A stretch of DNA of 64,000 bases, from positions 1-64,000 of the forward strand of contig JASMDC010000004.1 in the NCBI GenBank assembly GCA_030753015.1, in the 5' to 3' direction. A model generated the notes under the pieces. That model worked only from the letters and a program-made list of their open reading frames with translations, did not search any database and was not told the DNA's origin. The translations under genes and the position numbers were made by a program. This document shows positions 26,310 through 34,390 of the stretch, piece by piece. Position 1 is the first letter of the stretch, and each line of letters starts with the position of its first letter. The DNA comes from Candidatus Undinarchaeales archaeon. GTDB taxonomy: Archaea; SpSt-1190; JASMDC01.

Positions 26310-26322
26310 CGATAAAAGGTTT
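26310..26322. promoter_or_regulatory. TATA-like element shared by the divergent AlkD-like and RAM-like genes
   Basis: CGATAAAAGGTTT lies between the two start codons, about 29 bases from the minus-strand ATG at 26287 and about 36 from the plus-strand ATG at 26352. No second A/T block is seen in the 64-base gap. Confidence 0.5.
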
Positions 26323-26351
26323 CCCACCCGGTACATCCCTGTTGTGATACC

Positions 26352-26942
26352 ATGATTGTGTTCGCTGTAGTCGATGTTATCTCCGGAAGGGACGAGGAGG
26401 TCTGGACGAGCATGGCCAAGTGTCTCAAAGGCCTCAAGGGGGACGTCACACCCCTCATCATGAACCGTATCTTCGAGCAGGAGGATATCGCGCTCACCCT
26501 TCGTGTAACGGACCCTAAGATGCTCCCCACGTTCCTCATCGAGAACGTCCGGTCTATCGAGGGGGTGCGGGACATCGAGACGTTCTCGCTCTTCGAGGGA
26601 ACGTTCCTCGCCGAGAATGACCGGGTCCAACGGGACGCCGAGGGGCTGCATGCCTATGCTTTCATCGCCACCGAGCCGGGACAGGACCGGGAGGTCTACG
26701 ACATGCTCTGCTCGCTCGGTGAGCACATGAGCGTGTACCCGCGTTTCGTAGCGTTCACGTTCCACAAGATGAAGTGTACGATCATCCTCTCCCTAAACGC
26801 TCCGAGCATCGATACGCTGGAGGAGTTCCTCATCGAGAAGGTCCGCAGCATAGAGGGCGTCACGGACACCCAGACGATGATAGGTACGCGATACCAGTTC
26901 CTCGTGGAACCGAGCGATGTCTACAAGGGCAGGACTACCTAG
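26352..26942 (+). CDS. Protein of two tandem RAM-like (Lrp/AsnC effector) domains without a DNA-binding domain
   Basis: 196 residues. Two similar halves, about 1-95 and 100-190, each begin with a strand like IVFAVVDVISGRDEEV or AYAFIATEPGQDREV and end with a helix and strand (FLIENVRSIEGVRDIET, FLIEKVRSIEGVTDTQT). These resemble the ligand-binding RAM/ACT fold of Lrp-family regulators. No helix-turn-helix is present, so it may be a stand-alone effector-binding or partner protein. It lies end to end with the convergent NikR-like regulator gene. Confidence 0.75.
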   Translation: MIVFAVVDVISGRDEEVWTSMAKCLKGLKGDVTPLIMNRIFEQEDIALTLRVTDPKMLPTFLIENVRSIEGVRDIETFSLFEGTFLAENDRVQRDAEGLHAYAFIATEPGQDREVYDMLCSLGEHMSVYPRFVAFTFHKMKCTIILSLNAPSIDTLEEFLIEKVRSIEGVTDTQTMIGTRYQFLVEPSDVYKGRTT

Positions 26943-26948
26943 GTACCT

Positions 26949-27344
26949 TCAGAACAGGGCCACGTTCTTGCGGGTCACTCCCTCCACCGTGCCGAGAGCG
27001 TCCAGCAAGGCCTGGACCGGGACCGCGTCACCCGCCACGACGACCACATGGAGCAGGCCCTTGCGATCGGTCCCTGCTTCGATGTGGGAACGGACCACCT
27101 CATGATGTGCCCGTAGCGTGGTGTGCACGTCCACGTCAGGTCCGGCCAGTAGGGTCACGGTACCGCGTACCCTCCCATGAAGTCGCGCAGGGTCGCACTT
27201 CTCCTCCAAGAGTAGCCGGAGGGCGTCCCGCACCGCCTGGGAACGGCCGGAGTAATTGCACTCGGTCACCACGCGCTCGAGCTGGGCGAGGAGCTCCTCG
27301 TCCAGTGCGAGGCTGATCATCCGCTGCTTGGTCCCCAGTACCAT
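26949..27344 (-). CDS. NikR-like ribbon-helix-helix regulator with altered metal site
   Basis: 131 residues. Residues 1-50 form a ribbon-helix-helix (MISLALDEELLAQLERVV, SGRSQAVRDALR). The rest resembles the ACT-like C-terminal domain of NikR (LRAHHEVVRSHIEAG, LLHVVVVAGDA). In NikR the nickel ligands are a His in the first segment, then HVH and a Cys; here LLHVVVVAG keeps one His but lacks the second His and the Cys, so nickel binding as in NikR is unlikely. ATG at 27344 follows a TATACTT block by about 25 bases. It could respond to another ligand or metal. Confidence 0.8.
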   Translation of the reverse strand: MVLGTKQRMISLALDEELLAQLERVVTECNYSGRSQAVRDALRLLLEEKCDPARLHGRVRGTVTLLAGPDVDVHTTLRAHHEVVRSHIEAGTDRKGLLHVVVVAGDAVPVQALLDALGTVEGVTRKNVALF

Positions 27345-27400
27345 GGTCACGAGCCGTGAGCAAGTATAGATTATGTAGCTTTAAAATGACATGGTAACCG

Positions 27401-27535
27401 ATGGGGAGGACCGGACTCGTCCTGCTCGCGGTGCTCGCGACCACCCTTCTCGCCGCGACACGGCCCATCCCTCTGGCCGCGCGGGCGACTGGTGGATCAT
27501 TGCTCGAGGTGCGTTACGGGACGCCACCCATGTAG
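27401..27535 (+). CDS. Small secreted or membrane peptide (44 residues)
   Basis: A short open frame begins MGRTGLVLLAVLATTLLAA, a good N-terminal signal or anchor, and ends after 25 further residues at TAG. A TTAAAATGAC block lies about 20 bases before the ATG, slightly close for archaeal spacing. No homology can be claimed. The frame may be chance. Confidence 0.35.
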   Translation: MGRTGLVLLAVLATTLLAATRPIPLAARATGGSLLEVRYGTPPM

Positions 27536-27628
27536 GATGCGGGACGGAGCCTTACGATGCTCTCCCTGATGGGATTGGTCATCGCTAGTATCGTTGAAAA
27601 GCGGACGCGATCGTCCCGATGATCCGTT

Positions 27629-27931
27629 TCAGATGGAAGCAGCAGCACCGTGGATGAAGCGCACCCGGTGGCCGCAGTAGTACGAGTCGTACTCCACCTC
27701 GCTGTACTTCCGAACGCTCTGCCGGTCCTCCTTGCGGATGATGAACGCGTAGGCGTTGGCGTACTTGGCCTTGACCTTCTTCACGCGGAAGGAAAGCCCC
27801 AACGTCTCCAGAAGGTCCTCGATATACGACAGCTTCCATTGGCGGGGAGCAGAGAAGAAGTAGAAGGACTCCTCGAACACGAGGATGAAGGTGAACAGGA
27901 AGATGAAATCCAAAACGTGTCTTGACCACAT
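27629..27931 (-). pseudogene. Tandem partial duplicate of the methyltransferase C-terminus
   Basis: 100-residue open frame. Residues from about 15 on (LVFEESFYFFSAPRQWKLSY and onward to SVRKYSEVEYDS) repeat the last 85 or so residues of the permease-methyltransferase fusion almost exactly. The first 15 residues (MWSRHVLDFIFLFTF) are unrelated to the matching part of the parent. It has no SAM-binding site, so it cannot be a methyltransferase. The ATG overlaps the parent's stop codon as TAATG, so it may still be translated. Confidence 0.6.
27667..27887 (+). repeat. Direct repeat, copy A (about 221 bases)
   Basis: Matches copy B (27974-28195) in the same orientation with an offset of about 307 bases. 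Most differences are at third codon positions, so coding pressure seems to have acted after the duplication. The spacer between the copies is about 86 bases. Confidence 0.75.
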
Positions 27932-30048
27932 TACATGGTTGTTGCAGCCAATGCCTGATGGAGGGTTCGCGAGCGGTGGCCGTAGTAGAACGAGTCGTAC
28001 TCATCCTCGCTGTACTTCCGGACGCTCTGCCTGTCCTCCTTGCGGATGACGAACGCATAGGCGTTGGCGTACTTGGCCTTGACCTTCTTCACACGGAAGG
28101 AAAGCCCTAATGTCTCTAAGAGATCCTCGATATACGACAGCTTCCACTGGCGCGGGGCAGAGAATAAATAGAAGGATTCCTCGAATACGAGGATGGTGGC
28201 ACGGCCGCCCCTCTTGAGCACGCGCTTGATCTCTCGGAAGAGGTTGTCGGTGCTCACCACCTCCTCGGAAAGGCCGATACCTACGATCTTGTCGAATTGT
28301 CGGTCCTTGAATGGGATGAACTCGGCATCGGCACGGACGTACGACACGTTGCGCAGGAGGGCTAAATGCTCCCTAGCGATCTCCAGGTCATGGAACCCAA
28401 CATCGGTTGCGTACACCCACTTGGCGTTCGCAGCGAGCTCGGGCACCAGTAGCCCGGTCCGGCAGGCGATCTCGAGCACGATATCATCGTGCTTAACGGC
28501 CGCTGTGCGAAGGAAGTTCTCGCGCATCCACTCGGGATAGGCGTACGCGGCCAGGGTGTCGTAGAAGGGTGCGATCATCTCGTTGAACGCCACAACGAAC
28601 TTCTCGTTGTGCTCTATTTGGAGGATGAAGTAGATGGGCACCCCCACGAGCACGAGCGACGTCCCCTTGAGGAACTCTAGCTGGTCCACCTGGGACATGA
28701 TAACGATGGTGGTCAGCACGCAGACGAGCGACACCAGGGAGAAGGCGGGGGTCTTGTACGGGCGCTCCATGGAAGGCTTGCTCAAACGGAGCACCGGGAC
28801 GGCAAGGAAGATGAGCGCGTACACGATGAGCGCCACGGGGATGAGCGCCGTGATGAGGGCGTGGAAGTCGGCCGTGAGCACGAGCACCGTGGCGAGGGCT
28901 GCCTGGATGATGAGGGCGTTGACCGGGGTCTTGTAGGTGGGGTCGAGCTTGGCGAAGAACGCGGGAAGCATCTCGTCCTTGGCCAGGGCGTAGGGGATGC
29001 GTGCGTGCGAGAGAATCCAGGAGTTGCAGCATCCGAGAAGGATGACCACCGTCCCCATCACGAGCCAGGGAACGGCGCGCGGGCCGAGGGCGGGGGTCCG
29101 CTCCACCACCAGGGCGATGGGGGCCTGACTCACTCCAAGCTCGCTCGCGGAGACCACGCCCAGGGACACAATCACCACGGACAGGTAGATGAACACGATG
29201 AGCACCGTGGACCAGACCAGTGCCGTCGGCACGGCGTGCTTGGGGTCCTTGGTCTCCTCTCCCAGGAAGGTAACGCACTCCCAGCCGATGAATGGCTCGA
29301 TGATGATGGCTGCCGCTGCCAGCAGCATCGCCCAGTTGGGCTCATGGAACTCGAGGAAGTTATCCACCTCGATGGCGGGGGCGCCGAAGAAGATGATGGC
29401 ACCCAGCACGACAAGTGTGATCACGGTGAACACGCGCTGGATCTTGGCGCCGAGCTTGACGCCAAGGTAGTTGAAGAAGGTGAGCACCCATAAAAAAGCC
29501 GCGGCCAGCATGCGGGCCCGCGGTTCCCCTATGTGGATCAGGTGGTCGAGGTACTCCACGATGCACGCGCTTATGACCATGGCGATGGTGACCCAGCCGA
29601 TGACCCACGCCGACCAGCCGACGAGGAAGCCGACGAACGGGCCGAAGGCCTCCTTGCAGTAGGTGTACACGCCGCCGGCCTCGGGGTACATGCTGGCCAG
29701 CTCGGCGATGCACATGGACATCATGATGGCCAGTGTCCCGATGGACGCCCACACGAAGATGGACTCGGGCCCGGCGATGCCGGCGGCGATGCCGGGTATC
29801 ATGAACACGCCCGAGCCCACGATGGCCCCGATGGAGAGGAACATGAGGTCGTACATGGAGAGCGTCCGCTCCATCTCGTCCATCTCGTCGAGCTCGAGCT
29901 CGGGGATGCGGCGGATGACCTCGTCATAGCTGATGCGTACGCGATGGTAAGGGCTGCGTCGGGGCATGCCCTTACCGCCGTAGGGACTATTAGCACCCAC
30001 AGATCCGGACGCATCATCATCCGATGACGGACCTTCCTCCTCCTTCAT
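27931..30048 (-). CDS. APC-family amino-acid permease fused to a SAM-dependent methyltransferase
   Basis: About 705 residues. After a charged N-terminus of about 60 residues come 12 predicted transmembrane segments of an amino-acid/polyamine/organocation transporter, starting with the consensus loop GAIVGSGVFMIPG and including EAGGVYTYCKEAFGP. From about residue 500 a class I methyltransferase follows: VLEIACRTG as motif I, YATDVGFHD, YVRADAEFIPFKDRQFDKIV and LKRGGRATILVFEE. One continuous frame joins both. The ATG at 30048 follows a CATATTTAATG block. Might modify a transported amino acid or polyamine at the inner membrane face; this is inference, and a fused regulatory domain is an alternative. 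Confidence 0.88.
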   Translation of the reverse strand: MKEEEGPSSDDDASGSVGANSPYGGKGMPRRSPYHRVRISYDEVIRRIPELELDEMDEMERTLSMYDLMFLSIGAIVGSGVFMIPGIAAGIAGPESIFVWASIGTLAIMMSMCIAELASMYPEAGGVYTYCKEAFGPFVGFLVGWSAWVIGWVTIAMVISACIVEYLDHLIHIGEPRARMLAAAFLWVLTFFNYLGVKLGAKIQRVFTVITLVVLGAIIFFGAPAIEVDNFLEFHEPNWAMLLAAAAIIIEPFIGWECVTFLGEETKDPKHAVPTALVWSTVLIVFIYLSVVIVSLGVVSASELGVSQAPIALVVERTPALGPRAVPWLVMGTVVILLGCCNSWILSHARIPYALAKDEMLPAFFAKLDPTYKTPVNALIIQAALATVLVLTADFHALITALIPVALIVYALIFLAVPVLRLSKPSMERPYKTPAFSLVSLVCVLTTIVIMSQVDQLEFLKGTSLVLVGVPIYFILQIEHNEKFVVAFNEMIAPFYDTLAAYAYPEWMRENFLRTAAVKHDDIVLEIACRTGLLVPELAANAKWVYATDVGFHDLEIAREHLALLRNVSYVRADAEFIPFKDRQFDKIVGIGLSEEVVSTDNLFREIKRVLKRGGRATILVFEESFYLFSAPRQWKLSYIEDLLETLGLSFRVKKVKAKYANAYAFVIRKEDRQSVRKYSEDEYDSFYYGHRSRTLHQALAATTM
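27974..28195 (+). repeat. Direct repeat, copy B (about 221 bases)
   Basis: This copy is the 3' part of the permease-methyltransferase gene and is the likely parent of copy A. Confidence 0.75.
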
Positions 30049-30157
30049 CTGATAGAACAAGTAGGAGCATATCATTAAATATGATTCGATGCGGGCCGTA
30101 TTAACAACCGTGCTAATTTTAATCCGTTAAGTCGGCTTCTTGACAGCACAAGAACCG

Positions 30158-30343
30158 CTACCAGGGGATGGCGTATCCCAGCTCCCAGACTATGTTCCGT
30201 ATCGTGCCCACGAAGAGGATGGAGAAGAATAGGAGTGATATACCGAGCGACAGCATGTAGAGGATACGCTCACCATGGATGTCGTGGAAATCAGAAGGAC
30301 GATGAGATTGACGACGAGCGTGAAGGGATTCACAGATCATCAC
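30158..30343 (-). CDS. Small single-pass membrane protein
   Basis: 61 residues with one hydrophobic segment (MLSLGISLLFFSILFVGTI). The ATG overlaps the end of the YkgJ-type gene, suggesting translational coupling. No known family is recognised. A shorter start just before the hydrophobic segment is also possible. Confidence 0.5.
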   Translation of the reverse strand: MMICESLHARRQSHRPSDFHDIHGERILYMLSLGISLLFFSILFVGTIRNIVWELGYAIPW

Positions 30344-30785
30344 TCACGGGTGCTTTCTCTTTCTCGTCGGCCATTACCTCGCGGTGGAGCGCGATGAGGT
30401 CCCAGAGATGCACGGGCTCGCCCTCACCCACCGCCGGGCAGGAACGGAAGGCGACCAGCGTCAGTCGCTGGCCATCCAGTTCCACAAAAGCCCGTCCACC
30501 CTCCACAGGGGTTCGCGAGAGGGCAAACGGGTATAGCCGACAGGCCGTGGGGCGGTGGGGGTGTACACTGCACTGGAGCGCCTCGGGATCAAGGAACACA
30601 CAGCCCAGGTCCCATTCACGCTTCGTGAGGACAGGATCGACGTTCTTACCATGGACAAGCACTCGAACGAAGCTACGATCGACCTCTTCGGCCAGCCGGT
30701 CAACGTCACGCATCAACAGCGGAACCTCGTACCGTCGGCAGCACTCCCCGCATCCCCGACATGTGAACCGCACGTCCAGGTCCAC
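30330..30785 (-). CDS. YkgJ-type putative zinc- or iron-binding protein (CxxCxxCC)
   Basis: 151 residues. The N-terminal FTCRGCGECCR motif, a later C in DLGCVFLD and CSVHPHRPTACRLYPF are the conserved ligand set of the YkgJ family, which is proposed to bind a metal or iron-sulfur cluster. The catalytic role of the family is not established. A small membrane protein gene overlaps its end. Confidence 0.88.
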   Translation of the reverse strand: MDLDVRFTCRGCGECCRRYEVPLLMRDVDRLAEEVDRSFVRVLVHGKNVDPVLTKREWDLGCVFLDPEALQCSVHPHRPTACRLYPFALSRTPVEGGRAFVELDGQRLTLVAFRSCPAVGEGEPVHLWDLIALHREVMADEKEKAPVSDDL

Positions 30786-31134
30786 GGGGATGACGTCCTC
30801 GATATAGGCTTCGACGATGGTATTCCCCTACAGAGGTGAGTATACCAACGGTTAAATGGGTTGGCCCCCGATGTAAGGAACGGGATTTCCGGTACCTCGA
30901 TTAAAAGTGTACCGCACTTCTGCGCGAGAGCTTCCATGTCCGGCGAAGTACTATGGCAGCTTTTCCAAGGGACGGACCTTCTGACGGGGACCGTGCTCGT
31001 TCCCAGTCTCCCCCTAGAACGAATGTGGATCAGGCCGAAGCGGTATTCCCAGGAAACGTTGGTCTGTGAGCTGCCTACCGATCAGTTAAACATCGGGTAC
31101 TCCGGCGATGGTCTGGATCGTATGGTGAATGGAC
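30786..31134. other. 349-base gap with one weak plus-strand open frame
   Basis: Between YkgJ and the small membrane protein I find only an open frame at about 30936-31142 reading MSGEVLWQLFQGTDLLTGTV, with no family match. A TTAAATGG block at about 30853 might be a promoter for either strand. I do not call a gene here. Confidence 0.35.
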
Positions 31135-31527
31135 CTAGGTAGCCATGAGCCCAAACTGGAGCAGCACTACGAAGAAAAGCATCCAGAGGATGGAGAGTGT
31201 GAAGAGATAGAATGAGAGGCGGGACAACCATTCGTACTGCTTGGAGTTGCGCTCCGCGGCCAGTGCCAGAACGGTCACGTAGCTTGTGAGGCCGAAGAAC
31301 ACCACCGACGCGATGAGATAGATCCCGATCATGCCAGGAAGTACCATCCCCGACATCTTGAGAGAGTAGAGGATACCCACGACCGCCAGACATATGCCCG
31401 CGAACTCGGACGAGGTGTCGCAGATGGATTCCAGCGCGTCCCTGCTGATCCCCTTCTCCATGGAGGGCATGTGCACGTCCTGGAGCCGGGCGTAGTAAGG
31501 ATTCTCGCGGATGCTATCCGGCAGCAT
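31135..31527 (-). CDS. Small membrane protein with three predicted helices
   Basis: 130 residues. A polar N-terminus of about 35 residues precedes hydrophobic segments at about 42-62, 65-88 and 103-126, ending FGLMAT. The ATG lies within the last bases of the upstream gene (overlap 14 bases). Forms a series with two large membrane proteins and another small one on the same strand. Not recognised. Confidence 0.65.
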   Translation of the reverse strand: MLPDSIRENPYYARLQDVHMPSMEKGISRDALESICDTSSEFAGICLAVVGILYSLKMSGMVLPGMIGIYLIASVVFFGLTSYVTVLALAAERNSKQYEWLSRLSFYLFTLSILWMLFFVVLLQFGLMAT

Positions 31528-32071
31528 TGACCTCACCCCCCATGAGCCGAAGGAACTCCTTCCGGTTGGTCTCGTTGCATCCGAAGTCCACCCACTCCAC
31601 CGTGAAGTTCCCATGGTCCTCGGCCCGGCGCTGAAGCACGTCGAAGAGGCAGCAATGCCCGAGCAGTCGCTCGGCCTCCCTGAACCGGACCCCCTCCTCA
31701 CCCAGCATCTTCCGAGCGAGGGTGACGTTCTGGCTCAGTAACCGACACTCTCGGGACTGTTGGAGGATGACACAGCCGCCGGGCGAACACGTCACGTCGA
31801 ACGGCTCGAACGTGTCGTTCACACTCCCGACTCTGTGAATGTTGTCACGATGCTTGGTAAGGACGTCATTCCCCTTGACCTTTAGGGCGTCCTGACCCAT
31901 GAACATCATGCTGGTGAACGTCCCGAGCACGAGCACCGCTATAGCAAGGCACATAGCTAAAGGAGGGATGCCGGTGAGGTCGAGCTCGCCAGAGATCACC
32001 CACTCAACGATGATGACCAGGCACACGAATACGAAACCGAGCACAACGGCCAGGAAGAGGAAGTCCAGCAT
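31514..32071 (-). CDS. Membrane protein with two N-terminal helices and an exposed Cys-containing domain
   Basis: 185 residues. Two hydrophobic segments (about 3-27 and 35-58) are followed by a soluble part with several Cys residues (CSPGGC, ECRLL, HCCLFD, DFGCNE) probably outside the cell. A TTTAAATAGG block lies about 30 bases upstream on the minus strand, overlapping the end of the preceding gene. No family recognised. Confidence 0.65.
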   Translation of the reverse strand: MLDFLFLAVVLGFVFVCLVIIVEWVISGELDLTGIPPLAMCLAIAVLVLGTFTSMMFMGQDALKVKGNDVLTKHRDNIHRVGSVNDTFEPFDVTCSPGGCVILQQSRECRLLSQNVTLARKMLGEEGVRFREAERLLGHCCLFDVLQRRAEDHGNFTVEWVDFGCNETNRKEFLRLMGGEVNAAG

Positions 32072-32095
32072 CGGGGAGAGGGGGGGTCGTTGAAC

Positions 32096-34390
32096 CTATT
32101 TAAACTCTTGGCCCTCGCATCCTATCTCTGCCTTCACGGGGGGGCCGCCCGTGATACGTGTAATGGAGAGTCGACCGTCCGGCTCCGCCTCGACGACGAT
32201 CTCCGATATGTCCCGGAGCATGGCCAGACTCTCGGCCGTGCAGATCTTTGCGTCCACTCCGACCACGAGAGTTGAATCGTTGTTCTCGCACAACGACTTC
32301 ACGTGGGAAACGAACTTGTAGAGCAGCGTCGTATCCTCCTTCAAGGCCGACGGCGGCAGTTCCAGGACAGTACAAACGGAGCCAACAGGGAAGGACTGGA
32401 AGGCACGCCGCAGTTCCCAAGATATAGTGTTGAGCATGGCTCCGATGAGATGACATCCAGGCCCTATCTCCTTTGATGTGTCCATGTTCGGATCAACGGA
32501 TAGTAGTTTGAGCCTGCCTTGGGCGAGGGCGTCATCGACAGGATCAAGTCGCTCCATCAAACGCATGAGTATCGTGTGACGCGCCTGCGACACCCATACC
32601 GCATGGCGGTGGAGGCCCAGGTTCTTGGTGATGAATGTGGAGTAAAAATGCTCCTTTGCGAAACCGGGATTGTGGATTAAAAGCACGGAGAAATGGGCAG
32701 GGATATGCCCTGCTGGTCCATCAATGACCTCGAATCCCCATGGGTGACCGGACGCGAAGAGCGCATTGGTGAATAGGTCCGTGAGACCTGCCGCCTGGAA
32801 CACCGGCCGTTCAGCAACAGGTCGGACGGTGAGATCTAGGACATGTTTGATATCGTCTCGGCTCATGATGTTCTTGAGCTTGAAATGGATCTCGGCAAGG
32901 GTCCGCCTATAGCGGGCTACGAGCTCGGCGTAGGCTTTCTTTCTCCCCCGGGCCTTGCGCAGCTGCTCCATCGTACCGGCGACATCAACGATGGGCGGGC
33001 CGATCTTTTCCGCTGTCACTGCGTCCTCCCCCCAGATGTCTTTCAGCGTCTGGATGAGGATGCTGCGGAAACCGGCCTCCAGCGGGAGGGCAGGGAATAG
33101 TGCAGTGAACGCCTCCTCCATACCTTGGACGGCTACCTGATCTCTTGGCAGGATGAATCCGGCCACGGCCGGAGGGAGGTTCTCGTTATCGTCGCCGAAC
33201 ACTCGGTACAGCTCTTTCCTGAGCTGCTTATCTGTGTACTTGCGATCTGTATTGGGCGGTGAGAGCGTGGTGAGCAGATCGACCATTCCATTGAAGATGA
33301 GCGAAAGGTCCCCAACGTTGTCGCTGTCCTCGAGGTCGATAGCATGTGCGTCGAAAGTCCTGTCCTGAGCATCGAACGAGAGGTCGCGCAGTGCGGGATT
33401 CTCAGCCTTCACCTCGTTCACGAGCGCTTCCAGTTCCACGGTCCTGATGAACCTTCCAGCAAGGTCACAGATCGCCTCGACCATCGCCTCGCCCGCCGCT
33501 CCCTCCTCCTCTCGATGACGTCCCTTAGTCGATACCCTGGCGAAGGAAGCGTTCAGCATGGCGAGGGCCTGCACCTGAATACCCAGACCTATGATGGAGC
33601 ATAGGAATCCCAAGGACACGAAGATGAATGTCTCACTGAACACGCGGAGTCTGAGATGCGACGACATCATGTACGCCTCGGTCGCGTACACGCCGACGAA
33701 CATAATCATCAGTACGTAGTAGACCATGAGCTCCTGTAGGTTCTTGAATGAGGGGATTCGCTTGAGGAGCTGACCGGTTATCCGACCGCCATACGCTACT
33801 AGAAGGATGAATGAAGCTGTGATCGCTGTAACGAATGGGCCGAGCACGGTGTCCACGTTCAGTGGGGGGGCCCACATGAAGGGGAGGATGGCACTCCCGA
33901 GAGTGATGATGGCGGCTGATGCCAGATAGCGAGTGTTCTTGGAAGCGAAGAGATCGAGCTCTAGCGAGAAGACCGTGCACCACGAGCGGAAGAAGGCCAA
34001 GGCCGTCACCACCATAATGAGGACGAGGAGGAGCCTGATACCAGTGAGTGCAACGGGGACCGTGGCAAGACGTTCCTCGTAAAGGGTACGGGGAACTGCG
34101 AACTCGCTAGCGTTGATGAGCACGAGCCCAAGCACGATGAGCAGGTGACCTAGGGTCATGGCATCCCAAACGCGCGACTTGATTTTATCGTTGATCTCCG
34201 CAACGGCTACAAGGAGCGCATAGAGCGCAAAGATCCAAACGACCAGAACGAGTCCGACGTGCAGGGGATAGTATGCATCGATGGCCAGATCGGTCGCTGC
34301 CGTCCCCTGGACGGGGAGAAGAACGGCCGCCAAGGCCACGAGAGCGAACAAGCCCTCCCTAGTCGATCTTGGCTTCACCACTTCGTTCAC
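32096..34390 (-). CDS. Large membrane protein with a C-terminal DUF835/RecA-like domain (copy 1)
   Basis: 764 residues. Eight or so hydrophobic segments over the first 260 residues resemble a 7TM-type sensor region. A helical linker of about 250 residues follows. The last 190 residues contain FSVLLIHNPGF, VSQARHTILM, LSVDPNMDTSKEIGPG and CTVLELPPSAL, a pattern like the RecA-related DUF835 domain of archaea, though no good Walker A is visible. It overlaps the upstream paralogue (34359-36569) by 32 bases and shares its entire layout. A sensory or signalling role is inferred. No kinase motifs are seen. Confidence 0.8.
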   Translation of the reverse strand: MNEVVKPRSTREGLFALVALAAVLLPVQGTAATDLAIDAYYPLHVGLVLVVWIFALYALLVAVAEINDKIKSRVWDAMTLGHLLIVLGLVLINASEFAVPRTLYEERLATVPVALTGIRLLLVLIMVVTALAFFRSWCTVFSLELDLFASKNTRYLASAAIITLGSAILPFMWAPPLNVDTVLGPFVTAITASFILLVAYGGRITGQLLKRIPSFKNLQELMVYYVLMIMFVGVYATEAYMMSSHLRLRVFSETFIFVSLGFLCSIIGLGIQVQALAMLNASFARVSTKGRHREEEGAAGEAMVEAICDLAGRFIRTVELEALVNEVKAENPALRDLSFDAQDRTFDAHAIDLEDSDNVGDLSLIFNGMVDLLTTLSPPNTDRKYTDKQLRKELYRVFGDDNENLPPAVAGFILPRDQVAVQGMEEAFTALFPALPLEAGFRSILIQTLKDIWGEDAVTAEKIGPPIVDVAGTMEQLRKARGRKKAYAELVARYRRTLAEIHFKLKNIMSRDDIKHVLDLTVRPVAERPVFQAAGLTDLFTNALFASGHPWGFEVIDGPAGHIPAHFSVLLIHNPGFAKEHFYSTFITKNLGLHRHAVWVSQARHTILMRLMERLDPVDDALAQGRLKLLSVDPNMDTSKEIGPGCHLIGAMLNTISWELRRAFQSFPVGSVCTVLELPPSALKEDTTLLYKFVSHVKSLCENNDSTLVVGVDAKICTAESLAMLRDISEIVVEAEPDGRLSITRITGGPPVKAEIGCEGQEFK

